Origin: Paulownia fortunei
Taxonomy: Eukaryota; Streptophyta; Magnoliopsida; Lamiales; Paulowniaceae
Assembly: GCA_019321725.1 (NCBI GenBank)
Contig: CM033116.1
Location: forward strand, 6,466,841-6,530,840
DNA: 64,000 nt
Reading direction: 5' to 3'
The notes below the pieces were generated by a model. It had not been told where the DNA came from and searched no databases. It saw only the letters and a list, made by a program, of their open reading frames with translations. The number at the start of each line of letters is the position of its first letter. The stretch's first letter is position 1. Both the position numbers and the translations under genes were made by a program. Positions 1 to 12,104 of this stretch are shown here, one piece after another.

Positions 1-620
1 AGAATGTAACTCATAAGAATTTGTAAATTTTTGTGAGGCTCATCAAGAAACAACTTACAACAAGTTATATGCCTCAACAAAATGACATTTGCGAGAGAAA
101 GAATCGCACTATTATGAATATGGTGTGAAGTCTCCTGATAAGAAACAACATTCCAAAGAATTTCTGGCCCGAAGCAGTCAATTGGAGCATTCACATTTTG
201 ATCAGAAGCCCCACACTTGTTGTTCAAAATATAACATCGGAGGAAGCATGGAGCGGACGAAGATCGGAGGTGGATCATTTCAAAAAGTTTGGATGTATTG
301 CATATACCCACATTTTAGACCAAAAGAGAAAAAATCGCAATGACAGGGAGTGAAATGCATTTTTCTTGGTGTTAGTAATCAATCCAAAGCTTATAAGCTT
401 TACAACCCTAACACTAAGAATATTATTTTTAGTCGTGATGTTGTTTTTGATGAAGATCAAACTTGGCCATGGAACGAAAATAATGTTAAACAGCCCATTC
501 CAGCAGATTTTGATGGTGAAAATGAAATGGAAACACAACAGCCTCAATAACAGCAAGTTCCAGCAGCTGCAGAACCTCATAATAGTGTAAATGCAGCTCC
601 TATAGCCTCTGAAACTTCAC
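1..620 (+). pseudogene. copia integrase C-terminal part (broken)
   Basis: Translated pieces in different frames resemble the end of the copia integrase core and the following linker: an ERKNRT-like segment near 95, then a segment ending in WSGRRSEVDHFKKFG near 250-290, then CIFLGVSNQSKAYKLYNP from 352 in the next frame, and RDVVFDEDQTWPWNE up to about 480. The frame changes at about 340-350 and again near 545, and a stop interrupts the first part near 90. The catalytic residues upstream lie outside the window. The assignment to copia integrase is secure from family knowledge; the exact boundaries are not. Confidence 0.75.
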
Positions 621-829
621 CAGTAGCAATACAAATTGACGAACAACTTGATGCTACAGTAGATTCACGATCTCGACATGAGAGAAAAAGGCCATCATGG
701 ATGTCAGACTATAAAGTAACAGGAATTGTTTATTTTGAGGATTGACTTACCCATTTTGCCCTGTTTTCTAACTGTGATCCAACAAACTTTGAAGAGGTTG
801 TCAAAGAGTTAAAGTGGTGAAAGGCTATG

Positions 830-1665
830 AATATGAAATTGCAGCCATCGAAAGAAATAATACTTGGGAATTGACAGAGCTTCCAAAAGGAAAAACACCA
901 TGGGCGCCAAGTGGGTATACAAGACAAAACTAAAAGAAAATGGTGAAGTTGAAATACAAGGCGCGTTTGGTGGCTAAATAATACAAATAGAAGTTTGGCA
1001 TTGATCAAAAAGAAGTTTTTGCTCCCATTGCAAGACAGGAACAATTAGATTGGTGATTGTGTTGGCTGCTCAAAGTTCATGGCCTATCTACCAACTAGAT
1101 GTGAAGTCAGCATTTTTACATGGAGATTTGCAAGATGAGGTATTTATTGATCAACCTTCTGGGTATGTTAAAGTTGGTAGTGAGCATAAAGTTTATAAAC
1201 TAACAAATGCTCTATATGGACTAAAACAAGCACCAAGAGCTTGGTATAGTTGTATAGATAATTATTTTTTAAAGGAAGGTTTTTAAAAATGTCCATATGA
1301 GCACACTCTTCACACAAAAGTTGAATATGGAGGAAACATGCTTAAAGTGTGCTTCTATGTAGATGATTTGATCTATATTGGAAACAAATAGAACTATGTT
1401 TGAAAATTTTAAGCAATCCATGATACTTGAGTTTGAAATGTCCGATCTTGGAATGATGCACTATTTTCTTGGCATAGAAGTAGTACAATCTGTTACTGGA
1501 ATTTTTCTTTGTCAAAAGAAATATGTTCAAGAAATTCTAGACAGGTTCCAGATGAAGAATCGCAATACTGTGAGCACACCAAATGAGTTTGGTATAAAGC
1601 TAACCAAAGATCATGAAGGAAGCAGGTTGACAGGACTCCCTACAAGCAAATTATTGGTAGTCTGA
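830..1665 (+). pseudogene. copia reverse transcriptase (broken)
   Basis: The longest clean piece (1050-1286) carries the copia RT block [18 protein letters not shown] followed by a [10 protein letters not shown] motif. The YVDD active-site box appears as CFYVDDLIYIGN at about 1350-1385, in another frame after a stop at 1284. A further piece (1378-1665) contains MSDLGMMHYFLGIEV, the connection after the YVDD box. At least three frame changes and several stops exclude a working enzyme. The order matches the neighbouring integrase and RNase H pieces, so these are one decayed polyprotein. Confidence 0.85.
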
Positions 1666-2265
1666 TGTATTTAACTGCAACGCGACCAGATATAACGTAT
1701 TTTGTTATTCTTATTAGTAGATAAATGGAGAGTCCTACGGAGAATTATCTTCTAGCTTTCGAGAAGATCCTGCAATACTTGCAAGACACTAAGGAATTTG
1801 AGTTGTTCTATAGGAAGAGAGAAAGGTCGGTTTTTATTGGCTTTACTGATAGTGATTATGCAGGAGATCAAGATGATAGAAGAAGCACTTCAAACTATGT
1901 TTTTATGCTAGGCACAGAAGCTGCTTCGTGGTCATCTAAGAAGCAGAACATTATCACTTTGTCAACTACTGAAGCCGAATTTGTTACTGCAATAGCTTGT
2001 GCTTGTCAAGCTATATGGCTGAAGAATTTTTTTGAAGAGCTACATTTCAAGCAAGTGGGAGCTACTATAATTTTTTGTGATAACAACTCAGCCATCAAAA
2101 TCTCTAAAAATCCTATTTTACATAGCAGAAGTAAGTATATAGATGTGAAGTTTCATTTCTTAAGAGATCTCACAAAGGATGGAACAATTGAGCTCATCTA
2201 TTATAGAAATGTAGATCAGGTTGCAAACATACAAAGCCCCTCAAGCTGCCCTCCTTTATGAAGTT
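1666..2265 (+). pseudogene. copia RNase H domain (broken at the ends)
   Basis: An open stretch of 178 codons from 1725 contains the copia RNase H signature: DSDYAGDQDDRRSTSNYVF, then SWSSKKQNIITLSTTEAEF and a CDNNSAIKISKNP segment. The aspartates and glutamate of the active site are visible. The last residues run out of frame at about 2235, where the normal C-terminus is lost. This piece is the best preserved part of the element, but the polyprotein upstream is dead. Confidence 0.85.
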
Positions 2266-2368
2266 AAGGAAATTAATGGGTGTCTGTATGTTGAATATTT
2301 GAGGGACTTTGGAGTTTTTTTTTTTAGTGTATTAAAGTGAAGTTTGAACTTTAGTTTAAAGGAGGGTT

Positions 2369-2810
2369 TGTTTATGAATTTGTCAAAGTTAATTTCACGT
2401 GGTATGTAGTGTTCTGTTATGTTGTCCTAGTTTTTAGCTAATTTTGTTAGATATGCAGATCATGAGTTAGTGGTCAGAGTCATATGCTATTCTTCAGCTT
2501 ATTCTTGTTGATGTATGTTGATTTAAAGGTCATTTAGCTAATTGAATAAAATATTACAGAAAGAAAGTTTTTGGTAGTCTCCAATCTATTTTGTTTTAGT
2601 CTTCAATTGTAATAGTCACGCTCTAACCAGCATACAAATCTTAGTTTAGTCGCTACTCAAGCGCCTATTTGCGTACTTCTAGAAATCACTTTCCAAAAGT
2701 ATATTTTAGTAATTCACACATTTACCTACAAACAGACTTTTATGAAGTTTGGACATACTTCTTCATCAAACAATTATGATCTTATCTTAGCCTCATGCCA
2801 AGATGACTAT
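2369..2810 (+). repeat. Probable copia LTR, left part (split by element C)
   Basis: It directly follows the purine run after the RNase H domain and begins TGTTTATG. A polyadenylation-like AATAAAA lies near 2544. The sequence stops at the ACTAT target duplication of element C (2806-2810) and seems to resume at 37873, where about 96 bases later a degraded initiator-tRNA-Met primer site occurs. The LTR would then be about 540 bp. The link across C is inference; there is no second copy of this LTR in the window to compare. Confidence 0.45.
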
Positions 2811-5800
2811 TGATAAGTGCATATTTTGTTATAATTTTATATCAAATTATTTATACTTTTCTTGCTTTATTATTATTAATATTAAAATTTTATTAATATT
2901 TTATGTTAGAAAAATAATGAACAAAAAGAGATACAAAATAGTCAAAATAAAACCGAAAAAAAACAACACGTTTTGGGAGCAAGTTAGTAGATAGTATTTT
3001 ATTGGATCAAAGAAGTATCACAATTAGAAGAAAATGACAATTTTTACCTAAGTTCATCATGTATAGATCAGAATATATGTAAGAAATCACTTGAACTTTA
3101 CAAGTGATTGTTGGGCTTGCATTAAATCAAAATAAGCATGTTTCCAAACCTATGCAGTTTTTATATTTTGGGCATAAATCTATGTGCAAAAGCCTTATGA
3201 ATCTAAATCTTAGTTCATTTGAAAGCCAAGGGATAAAACTACAACTTTACTATTGAAATCTCAGTCCAATTCAACCTTTATATTAGTAGAAAATTCATCC
3301 AAGTGTGTACATTGGAAAGAATCTATTTATGCTGACATATTTCCTTAAATCAAGTATAACTTTCTCCCTAATAGTTGAAATTAGGTGATTCAAATTGAAA
3401 AATGAAGCTAATAGAAAATTTACAGCTTCCATGTTGATTACATTTGTAAAATTAGCCAATTTTATGGATAGAAATGTGTGATAAAAATCAAATCTAAAAA
3501 AAATATGTAAATTTAGAGCACATTGGAAGTTAATTTAGAGTGTATTTGGAGATGCCAATTTAAACACTCTTTTATTATAAATAGGGGATCTTGGATATCA
3601 TTCAAAACATAAAAAATCCTTACAGAGGGGAAATAAAGTTTTATTGTTATCTTTCTTTAGACTAAGTTTTCTAATAGAAATAGAAATGTATTCTCTAATT
3701 TTTCTTTTATTTTTAGTCTTTTCTACTTTCATTATGTCTCTCAAAATTTCATTTAGTTGGGGAGAAAGAGTGAACCTCTTGACAGGGAAAGATGAACGGT
3801 TATAAAAATGCATAATGTTCATGTATGTTATATTATTGTTTTAATTTTTGATTTAAACCCTACTTATTTTGTGGTGATTCTTGATTTATGTATCACCAAT
3901 GCAACAACTAATACTTGGGTTCATTAGCTTATTGTACGGTTCTACTCCATCGACTGCTAACTTAAAACCTTAATTTATTGTAGACAAAAGTGTGCATAAG
4001 TACTTAATCCCATAAATAAGTGTTGGAGTTAAAACCCTTATTGTTTACTAGTGATTCTTGATTTATGTACCACCAATAGCACAATAAATACTTAGGTTCA
4101 TTAGCTTATTGTACTTCTGTAATATCTCTTAACCTAACTGCAGAACCTAAACAAGCTAATACAGTTAAATCAAGAAATATTAACTTTTCATCAATACTAG
4201 AGTTATGGTTTTAATAAAAATCCCTTTTTGACTATAAGAGAAAGAACTTGAATTCATTTGTTATTTCATTTCATTTTAAACACACCATATACATAAATCA
4301 AAACTGAGTACATCTGTTTACAAAATCATACTAGAGTGGCTTATTTAAAAATAAAATAGAATTTTCAAAATATACTACAAAATAGCTCGAAGTATAGCAT
4401 ATGAACAAATCTTTGTCTGACCACTCTGGAGATTCAGTCAACCTCTAAACTTGTACATTTCCACCTGCATCTCATGAATCTAATGAGCTAAAGGCTCAGT
4501 AAGGTGAAACTGATGCAATAACAAATAACGTACATATAAATCACATAAATGATTAAATACATTATTCAATTTAATAACTTTCTTTCATAAATTATTTTTT
4601 AGGGTCCTTGAAGTGTGGTACCTAACTAATAGCGATAGAGCATGGTTTTGAGAACCTGTTCATAATGATTGGCCAATAAGAGAACTAATATGGAGTTTTC
4701 ATACTTGGTCTTTCAACCTCAGGTATTAGCTGTATTTTATCTCATTTATTGTGGCTTTTCTATACCGATTTTTCAATCTCAAGTATTTGCCACCATTTGT
4801 TGGGTCCGCCGGTCCCTCTCACGTCCCTTGTCTACCCGACCATCAATTATGTACCATACTTCATTTTCAAAAACTTCATTATATTCTTAATAGTGTCATG
4901 TTTCATGAACCATAAATGCATCAAACATTACATCATTTGATAAATAATAACAATCACATTAATACATAAACAACATTATATGATTCTTGTGATACAGTAA
5001 ATGAAAGTTCCAACTTACCTTAAGTCCACTTTATGCTAAGTGAAAAGGTCAATCTCTTTGGAAGATAGGATGTAATAAAATCCTAATATAATCAAATCAT
5101 GTACCATTTAATATCATTTTTATAAATTATATAGTCTATTATAGTTAAAATCATGTACACTTTTTAATCTTTTGTAAACACTTCCATATCAATTACATAA
5201 CCTTTAAAAATAATTCATACTCCATATTTTACTACTAATTCAAGGTATTAAACATTGGGGTAACTACTAAATAACTACTAATTCAAATATAATTATTAAG
5301 GCAGCCCCTAAAATATGCACACAATCCAAATTAACATGACATAAACTCAGTTTTAACTTAAATTGATTGTACCCTTCAATTAAGCAAACTAATTACTATT
5401 GTTTTCAATCATTCAAAGGAACTTCCAAACACAATATAAGCATTACAAGATTAATAAAAATAAGTATATTAAGCATATTTCACAAGACTATCAATTTTGC
5501 TAGAAACTAGTTTAACTGGCTTGGTTTTGGCTTCAAGTCTATCCACTTGAGTTTTTATTCATACAAAAATATACTAAAATATGTAACCATCCAAGATACT
5601 ATAAATTCATCATAAGAAACATTGAAAAAGAATATACATTGATTAAGTTGGAATTAAGGTTCACAACCAATGGTTTTCAAGTTCAAAAAAGTAGAAGTTT
5701 GTTCTAGTTTGTGTTCTTTAGATTCCTATAGATTGAATTCATTTTTTGTAAGTATGAGAGTGTAGAAATTTGGGAGAAACTTGGAGAAGAAGGGCTGGTC

Positions 5801-6753
5801 ATTTTAAGAGGTGCTTCCATAAGAAAACGTGGCTAAAAATGACTTGTTTGACATTTCAAAAAAAATAAATGGAGGGTGATGATTGGTTGACTCATGCTTA
5901 GTGCCTTCTCATGCAAAGAGCCACGTTTATGGGCTAGGGAGATGAAAAAAATTGATGATTTGGTGCTATAATCAAGTGCAATGCGGTTTAGAATGATTTC
6001 ATACAACCTAGTCAACTAACCAATCAAATTGCACCATTTTGCATACTTTTAGTTCTTAGCCAAATGTAACATATTTCACAATTAATCACTTTAGAATGTA
6101 ACAAGTATGGAGCAATACAAATAATTCATTTCATGATCATTCAACACATCAATCTTCCTTAATCGAGATACCGAGCTTTTCACTGCAAAAAGGTACATAA
6201 GGAATATGTTAAATCAAGAAACAAAAGTTTGATCTCATATTTCATGTACTAATGCATGTTAAAATATAACTGGAACATATAGTAACAACTATTCATATTC
6301 GTGTAATCATGTTATTCGTATGTCATAATTCAATAATGCACATTGATTAGATGCATATTCATGCAAGATGCTGATTATTGGCTATGTAGGAGAGAATTGG
6401 GCATTACAATATCATGGTTACTTTAATGCATGAGTTATTTGATAATATTTTTTCATTGAAACCTTCATTGTGTATGGATTCCAATAGTGGCATTTAAAAG
6501 AGGTAAAAAAATAATAAATAGTTATTCCTCTATCCAAAACTCAAGAGTAGATCCCTAATTCTCAATATTTTTATTACTTTGACTTCTTAGTTATAACATA
6601 ATTTTTTCTTTATAATCTAAACCACATTCAGCCCATCTTATAAGAAATATAATCCTAAAAACATTAAACAACTTTCCATTGGATCGACCTCGGATGAGAA
6701 ATTTATTACTTGATCTAACCTGCTCTTAGGTTTGCAACCTTAAAGTTGTAGCA
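2811..6753 (+). repeat. 5' LTR of element C (interrupted by solo LTR D)
   Basis: The first 1.3 kb and the last 345 bases align with the 3' LTR at 36099-37867 throughout, for example the shared GATTCTTGATTTATGTA segments near 3880 and 4050. The middle 2291 bases are a separate insertion. Relative to the 3' LTR about 130 bases are missing around the insertion point. Many small differences between the two LTRs show that C is old. Confidence 0.85.
4118..6408 (+). repeat. Solo LTR D, Del/Tekay-like gypsy
   Basis: The segment interrupts the C LTR, starts TGTAATATCTC and ends GGGCATTACA, the terminal pattern usual for Del/Tekay chromovirus LTRs. Its length (2291 bp) and a GAGCT...CTCAGTAA segment near 4480-4510 resemble solo LTR E (25821-28159, 2339 bp). 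Flanks ACTTC and ATATC match at only three of five bases, so the duplication is weak, and host bases are missing beside it. No coding domain is seen inside. Confidence 0.65.
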
Positions 6754-6759
6754 AGTATT

Positions 6760-6777
6760 TGACATCATTATTGGGGA
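6760..6777 (+). promoter_or_regulatory. Decayed tRNA-Asp primer binding site of element C
   Basis: Seven bases after the LTR end stands TGACATCATTATTGGGGA. Against the tRNA-Asp complement used by Athila-type elements (seen nearly intact at 10543-10560) it has 11 of 18 identical bases, and all seven differences are C to T or G to A. That is what loss of methylated cytosines would produce. Confidence 0.7.
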
Positions 6778-6815
6778 AGGTAAGGTAAGTATTCAGGTTT
6801 GTAAATATTTTTCCT

Positions 6816-7440
6816 TTGCAAATATTGTGTATTTATTTTCTTTACATGATCATATGTTATCATAGTCATAATTCTCGTCATTTAGTTAGAAATAATTTTA
6901 AAACTTTATTTGAAAATTTGTTTGAATCACCTCCACATACTTCCACCATAGCTGAGAATGAAAGTATCCATGATGAAAATAAGAATGAATATATACGTAC
7001 CATGCGCTATTATTTACAACTTCCTCGAAATTTCTCTCCATCTTGGTTCATTTTTTATCTCAATGCAAATAACATTTGATTCAAGCTAGGTATAATTTCT
7101 TTACTTTCTAATTTCAATGGTTTAGACTCTGAAAGCTCTTCCTTGCATTTGAAAGAATTTGATAATGTATGCACCACTTTTGATGATCAAACTTGTATAA
7201 ATAATATCGTTAAGCTCAAATTATTTCTTTTTTTCTTTAAAAGATAAATCAAAAACTTGGATTAACTCTTTAAAACCTTAGTTAGTTGGCATTTGGTAAA
7301 AATGCAAGCTGAATTTTTAAACAAAAAATCTTTCCAACTCATAAAACTAATGCTTTAAAAAGACAAATCCAATTTTTTTCTCAAAATTCTAATGAATTAT
7401 TCTTTCAATGTTGGGAAAGATTTAAAAATTTATTGAATTA
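6816..7440 (+). pseudogene. Element C gag, N-terminal half (broken)
   Basis: An open run from 6816 to 7079 and fragments behind it resemble the start of Athila-type gag: a short basic-acidic leader, then a YLQLPRNFSP segment, then LLSNFNGLDSESSSLHLKEFD in the next frame, and a CWERFKNLLN segment just before 7440. Several stops and frame shifts are present. The text is cut at 7440 by solo LTR B1 and continues in phase at 19173, which confirms B1 as an insertion. The protein would have formed the particle shell. Confidence 0.65.
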
Positions 7441-8418
7441 TGTTGCGGAATTTAGTGAACACAAGTGCAAATTATTGTTAATAAGTAATAAAGTGATAAG
7501 TAGAGTATCGTTCCCACAAAAACTGTTGAATTATTAAGTACCAAAATTTTATTAACTCTAATTTTATTTGAATGAATGAAAGTGAGTGGTTATGATTACA
7601 AACTATATCTAACTAAACTAACTAATAAACAAAATTAACTAATAATGAAATTCAAAAACTTAAAGGCTTACAATTATAATTTCACCATAATTAATCCGAA
7701 TTGAATAATTTATCTCATCAATCTCAATTTATTTCCTAAGTGATAGTTCTAAATTATCCACTAGCCTCTCCCGATGTGTAATAAAAATATTATCAATTGC
7801 TAACCACTATATGCCTATGTAAATTACAACAATCAATAATTCATTAGGTTATATGGATCTCAAATAAGACTACACAAATCATGTAAGTATATTCCTATCT
7901 CACATGCAATTTATGAATTTCAACACATAGAACTAGATATATATATATCACCTCCTGGGTCAATATGATTAACAAATCATTCAATTAGTGGCCAAGCAAT
8001 TGAAAGCATTAAAAACCAGGTAGAAAACTCAACTTGAAAAATAAATCAAGAATTGAATTGATACAAATACTCAAAACATCTTAATTAGACTACATCATAA
8101 TCCTAGAAAAATAAATTAGTTCATAATGATAAAAATAAAAGATAACTTAACAATATTCATAAACATAATTAACGAGAGAAAAAGTAAAATAAAATTAAAC
8201 TTGGAAGTAGAATGAGTTTCTTCCCCTATAGATGTCTTCTTCTTAACTCTTAGAAGAAATTTCTTTTCTTCTTCTTCTCTTCTTCCTTCTTTTTTCTTGG
8301 CTTATTTTCTCTTCTCTCCCTCTCTTTGGAGGCTGACTCTTGGGATCTTAAAAATCAGATAAGAGATGCCCTAAAGAGGCAAAATGCCCATTTTACCCAA
8401 ACTTGTCCTCCTGTCAGC

Positions 8419-10536
8419 TGATAGGTGCATATTTTTATATTTATTTGTATCAATTCTTCTATGTCTTCTTTGCTTTGTTCTTGTTAATAATAGGTTTTTT
8501 TAATGTTTTGTGTGTGATAGGAGTTTGAGAATGAAAAGATCAAAAATGAGCCAAAAACGAAGTTGAAAGAAGCACTCTTGGGCCAATTTGACACTGTTCT
8601 ACTGCGGCAGTGTTTGTATTTTAGGCATAAAAGTCTGATCCAAAGCTCAATTGACCTAATTCTTATCTTATTGGAAATATAAGAGATGTATCTACAACTT
8701 TCATGTTTTCAAGGTTTTCCAATTCAATTTATTTCAAAGATTAAAATTCGATTAAAGAGTCAAACATGCACTGAAACTTCTAAATATGGCAGTCTTTGTA
8801 TATCTGGCATAACTCTCTCTAAAAGTGTGATATTGATCTGATTCAAGTGGCTAACAATATTTAACAGATAGAGCTACAATTATTATACAGACACTAAAGG
8901 CCAATTAATCCTATAAAGAGGTCAAAAATTAAATAAAAGGGAATACACAGTGTCAGACAGCCATTTTGGAGAAAAAGAAAACAGTAGCATCGGCGTCTAG
9001 GCGCCCTGTTTTCGGCGCCTAAGCGCCGTGCTTACTGCCCTCTTCAAGAAATCTGGCACCTAGGTGCCATATTATAGCGCTTAAGTACTATCCATGTGAC
9101 AAAACTGATGCTTTTGGTTGGAGTGGTGGCAAGTGGCAATCCTTTACACCTTTTGGCATATATTTGTGATATGTATACACTACATACATATATCATACCA
9201 CACACATTACTCACTTTACACCACATGTTTGTGATATGTATACACTAGATACATATATCATACTACACACATTACTCACTTTACACCAATGCACAACACA
9301 CCTTACACACTTTATACCAAATACACAACACATCTTCCTCACTTTACACAGAATACACAACACATCTTACACACTTTACATCAAATCACATCACTATCTC
9401 ACACTTTATAAAAGGGTACTATCATCTCAACACAAACATCAATTTTCACATTCATTCACTCTCTACATTCATTCACATTTTGAAAGCACTCTTGGGGTTT
9501 TTGGAGTTTCAAGGAAGAAAAAGTGGAAGAGGCTTAGAGGAGAAGACATCCATAATCTACTATCAACTTCAACTATCTTCTTCAGCCAATAAGTTTCTTT
9601 AATTCCCAATGTTGCTAAATTTTATTCTCTTGTCATTTCTTATCATGTTAAGCTAAACTTCTTTATTGGTTGAGGTTGATTTCAAAGCCCTAAACATGAG
9701 TTTTTGTAATTGAATATTTGATATTATTGATCAATTTCTCAATAGAGGTTGTTTATGTTTTTCTATACTTAATGTCTTATGGGTATTTTCTTGCTTTGTT
9801 TTGGTGCCCAACCAAATCGAGTTTGAGAATTTCTTATAACTAGATTAGAGATTTTAGATCCGTAATTGTCTTAAATTTCTAATCATGTATAGTAAATTGT
9901 GATTAATGATTATGTAATATTTTTATTAATTGCAATGGAAAACATAACCTAAGTTAAATTACTTGAGCTTGTGTGGTTGTTGCTTAGATCAATCTATCTT
10001 TCTTATTTTAATGCATCCATTGGATTAAATCTGAAGAGCTTGTTCTAGGTTGTTTGATGGGTAGAGAATTAAATAGAGGGCTTGCTCTATCTAACGAGAA
10101 ACTAAGAAAAGATTGGGGTAGTAGAGCTTGTTATTACCTACGATTGATAATTTTATTGGCAAATTATTCATAATATTAATATAAAAATAGAACTCATTAT
10201 CTAGTGGTGGCGAATGAAACCTCAACCTATTTTAATCGATTGGTGATTGTTGTTTTGATTTTGATTGATTTATATTTTAATTAGTTTAAATTTCTATGAC
10301 TTAGTTAATCAACTCAATCCTCCCCCTCCTCCAAATATTTGTTGTTTATTTCTAGAGTTTGCTTGTTGAAGTCTTAGTTTTAGATTAGTAATTTTGAAGT
10401 TAAAATTCTTAGTTAGTTGAGTCAATAGTAAATCAATCAACCTTGATTCTCATGGAATCGACTCTTACTCACTCTATACTCATTAAATATGTATTGAAGT
10501 AAGGTTTAAATTTGTTAGGTGTAGGACAACCGACCA
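8419..10536 (+). repeat. 5' LTR of element A
   Basis: It starts TGATAGGTGCATATT and ends GACAACCGACCA, matching the 3' copy at 16836-18915. It contains a cluster of GGCGCC/TAGGCG palindromes (8991-9092), two head-to-tail copies of a segment of about 66 bp with GATATGTATACACTA (from about 9170 and 9236), a run of CACTTTACACC-like repeats (9210-9390) and a TATA box at 9407. The open frame at 9236-9592 is low-complexity LTR sequence, not a gene. Confidence 0.9.
9407..9414 (+). promoter_or_regulatory. TATA box in the 5' LTR of element A
   Basis: TATAAAAG, preceded by CACTT and followed by GGGTACTATCATC. The same block is conserved in the 3' LTR (17792-17799) and in the inverted solo LTR J (61418-61425), which supports a real promoter rather than chance AT-rich sequence. 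Confidence 0.7.
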
Positions 10537-10542
10537 AGTTTT

Positions 10543-10560
10543 TGGCGCCGTTGTCGGGGA
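10543..10560 (+). promoter_or_regulatory. tRNA-Asp primer binding site of element A
   Basis: TGGCGCCGTTGTCGGGGA lies six bases after the LTR end. It is complementary to the 3' end of plant tRNA-Asp, as known for Athila-type elements, with a single C to T change at 10554. Confidence 0.85.
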
Positions 10561-10647
10561 CCAAGCGTCTAATTTATTCATTATTTATTTCAGTTTTTCA
10601 TTTTACTTTACTTACTTCTTTTTGTTAGTTTATCTTAGTTTGTTTTC

Positions 10648-11843
10648 TTGTTACTTTCAGATTTTATGTCATCGGAGGACTTAAGGTTGAGACTTGAGCA
10701 AATTCAGATTAACTTGAATACACCACTGCCACTATCACCACCACTTCTACCTATACCTCAAATCAATTCACCACCCAAGCTCGAGTTAAAACTCCTCCTT
10801 CGAATTTTGAAACTCTTCATCAACCCAAAACTATTGAAACGGCACATAATCATAGAACATTGAAGAAGTTAGCTACTTCTAATTTGGAAAATCAACCATT
10901 GTGTATCACATATCCCAACTTGAAAGCCGACTTTGAACTTAAATCTGAGATGATTCATCTTTTGCTCACATTCCATGGTTTTGCGGGTGAGGATCCAAAT
11001 AAACACTTGAAGGAATTTCATATCGTGTGCTCTAGTATGAAACCAGCTGGCATTTCAGAAGAAAACATCAAGCTCATTCATTTCCTTTTTCATTGGCAGA
11101 TTCGGCAAATGAATGGCTTTATTATCTACCGTCTGGCACGATTACCACATGGAATGAAATGCGAAGGATATTTCTTGAGAGTTATTTTCCAGCTTCCAAG
11201 GCAGGGAGTATTAGAAAAGAAATATATGGGATTCGACAATACAACGGGAATCTCTCTATGAGTATTGGAAAGATTTAAGAAGTTGTGTACCAGTTGTCCT
11301 CATCATCAAATCAGTGATCAACTTCTCATTCAATACTTCTATGAGGGGCTTATGCCAATGGAAATAAGTATGATTGATGTTGCAAGTGGAGGGGCTTTAG
11401 TTGATAAGACACCCGAGGCAGCAAGGAATCTAATTGCAAATATGGCTGCAAATTCTCAATAATTCATCACCCGTAATGATCCACCACCGCCACCTAAGAG
11501 TGTTAATGAGGTAAACACATCACTTCTTGAACAAAAGCTTTCACACCTCACATCTTTAATGCAACAAATGGCAGTAGGGCAACAAGTCAAAGCATGTGGA
11601 GTATGTTACATAGTAGGGCATCCCACGGATATGTGTCCATCTCTCCAAGAGAGTTCTATGGAGCAAGCAAATATGATTGGTGGTTTTCCAAGTCAACCAA
11701 GGCAAAGATATAATCCATTCTCCAACACTTATAATGAAGGATGGAAGGATCATCCTAATTTGAGATACGGAAACCAACAACAACAACCTACTCCATTTCA
11801 AATGCCAAACCGACCACCTGGTTTTCATCAATCAAATGTGTAA
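10648..11843 (+). pseudogene. Element A gag (frameshifted)
   Basis: Gag of an Athila-type element in four open pieces: a short proline-rich N-terminus (10648-10863), a core piece (10860-11261) with ITYPNLKADFELKSEMIHLL and FHGFAGEDPNKHLKEFH, a piece from 11265 to 11462 with LCTSCPHHQISDQLLIQYF, and a piece from 11559 to 11843. The last holds a zinc knuckle CGVCYIVGHPTDMC, the C-x2-C-x4-H-x4-C pattern, for nucleic acid binding. Frame changes near 11100 and 11262 and a stop at 11460 break the frame. The protein would form the virus-like particle. Confidence 0.85.
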
Positions 11844-12104
11844 CCACATTTTTAATCTCCACAACAATCGGGTGTATCCTTGGAGGATCTTGTGAAAGCA
11901 CTTGCTACTAATACTATGCAATTTCAATAAATCATACAAACCCATCTCCAACATATTGAGAATCAAGTAGGGCAAATAGCCACTAGCTTAAGCCGATTGG
12001 AAACACAAGGATTGGGCAAGTTACCTTCCCAACCTATGGTGAATCCTAAGAAAAATACAAGTGCCATAACTCTTAGAATCGAAAAATAATTAGAGTCTCC
12101 TAGC
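11844..12104 (+). pseudogene. Element A gag-protease linker (broken)
   Basis: The stretch continues the gag-pol frame after a stop at 11840. It reads as a linker rich in Q and S with LEDLVKALATNTMQF and QVGQIATSLSRLETQG, typical of the region after the zinc knuckle. Further stops occur near 11928 and 12088. No catalytic motif is seen. Confidence 0.55.

Larger units (their letters stand above)
1..2368 (+). mobile_element. Decayed Ty1/copia element, 3' part of internal region
   Basis: The stretch reads as integrase, reverse transcriptase and RNase H in the order typical of copia elements, which separates it from gypsy elements where integrase comes last. It is broken by many stops and frameshifts, so it is a dead copy. 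Its 5' part lies outside the window. A purine run (AAAGGAGGG, 2358-2366) follows the RNase H domain and looks like the polypurine tract, and an LTR probably starts at TGTTTATG (2369). Element C was later inserted 440 bases further on. Confidence 0.85.

Noticed and set aside
9236..9592. 118-codon open frame in the LTR of element A
   Set aside because: Low-complexity T, H and L-rich text from LTR repeats; it covers the TATA box and recurs with changes in the other LTR and in J.
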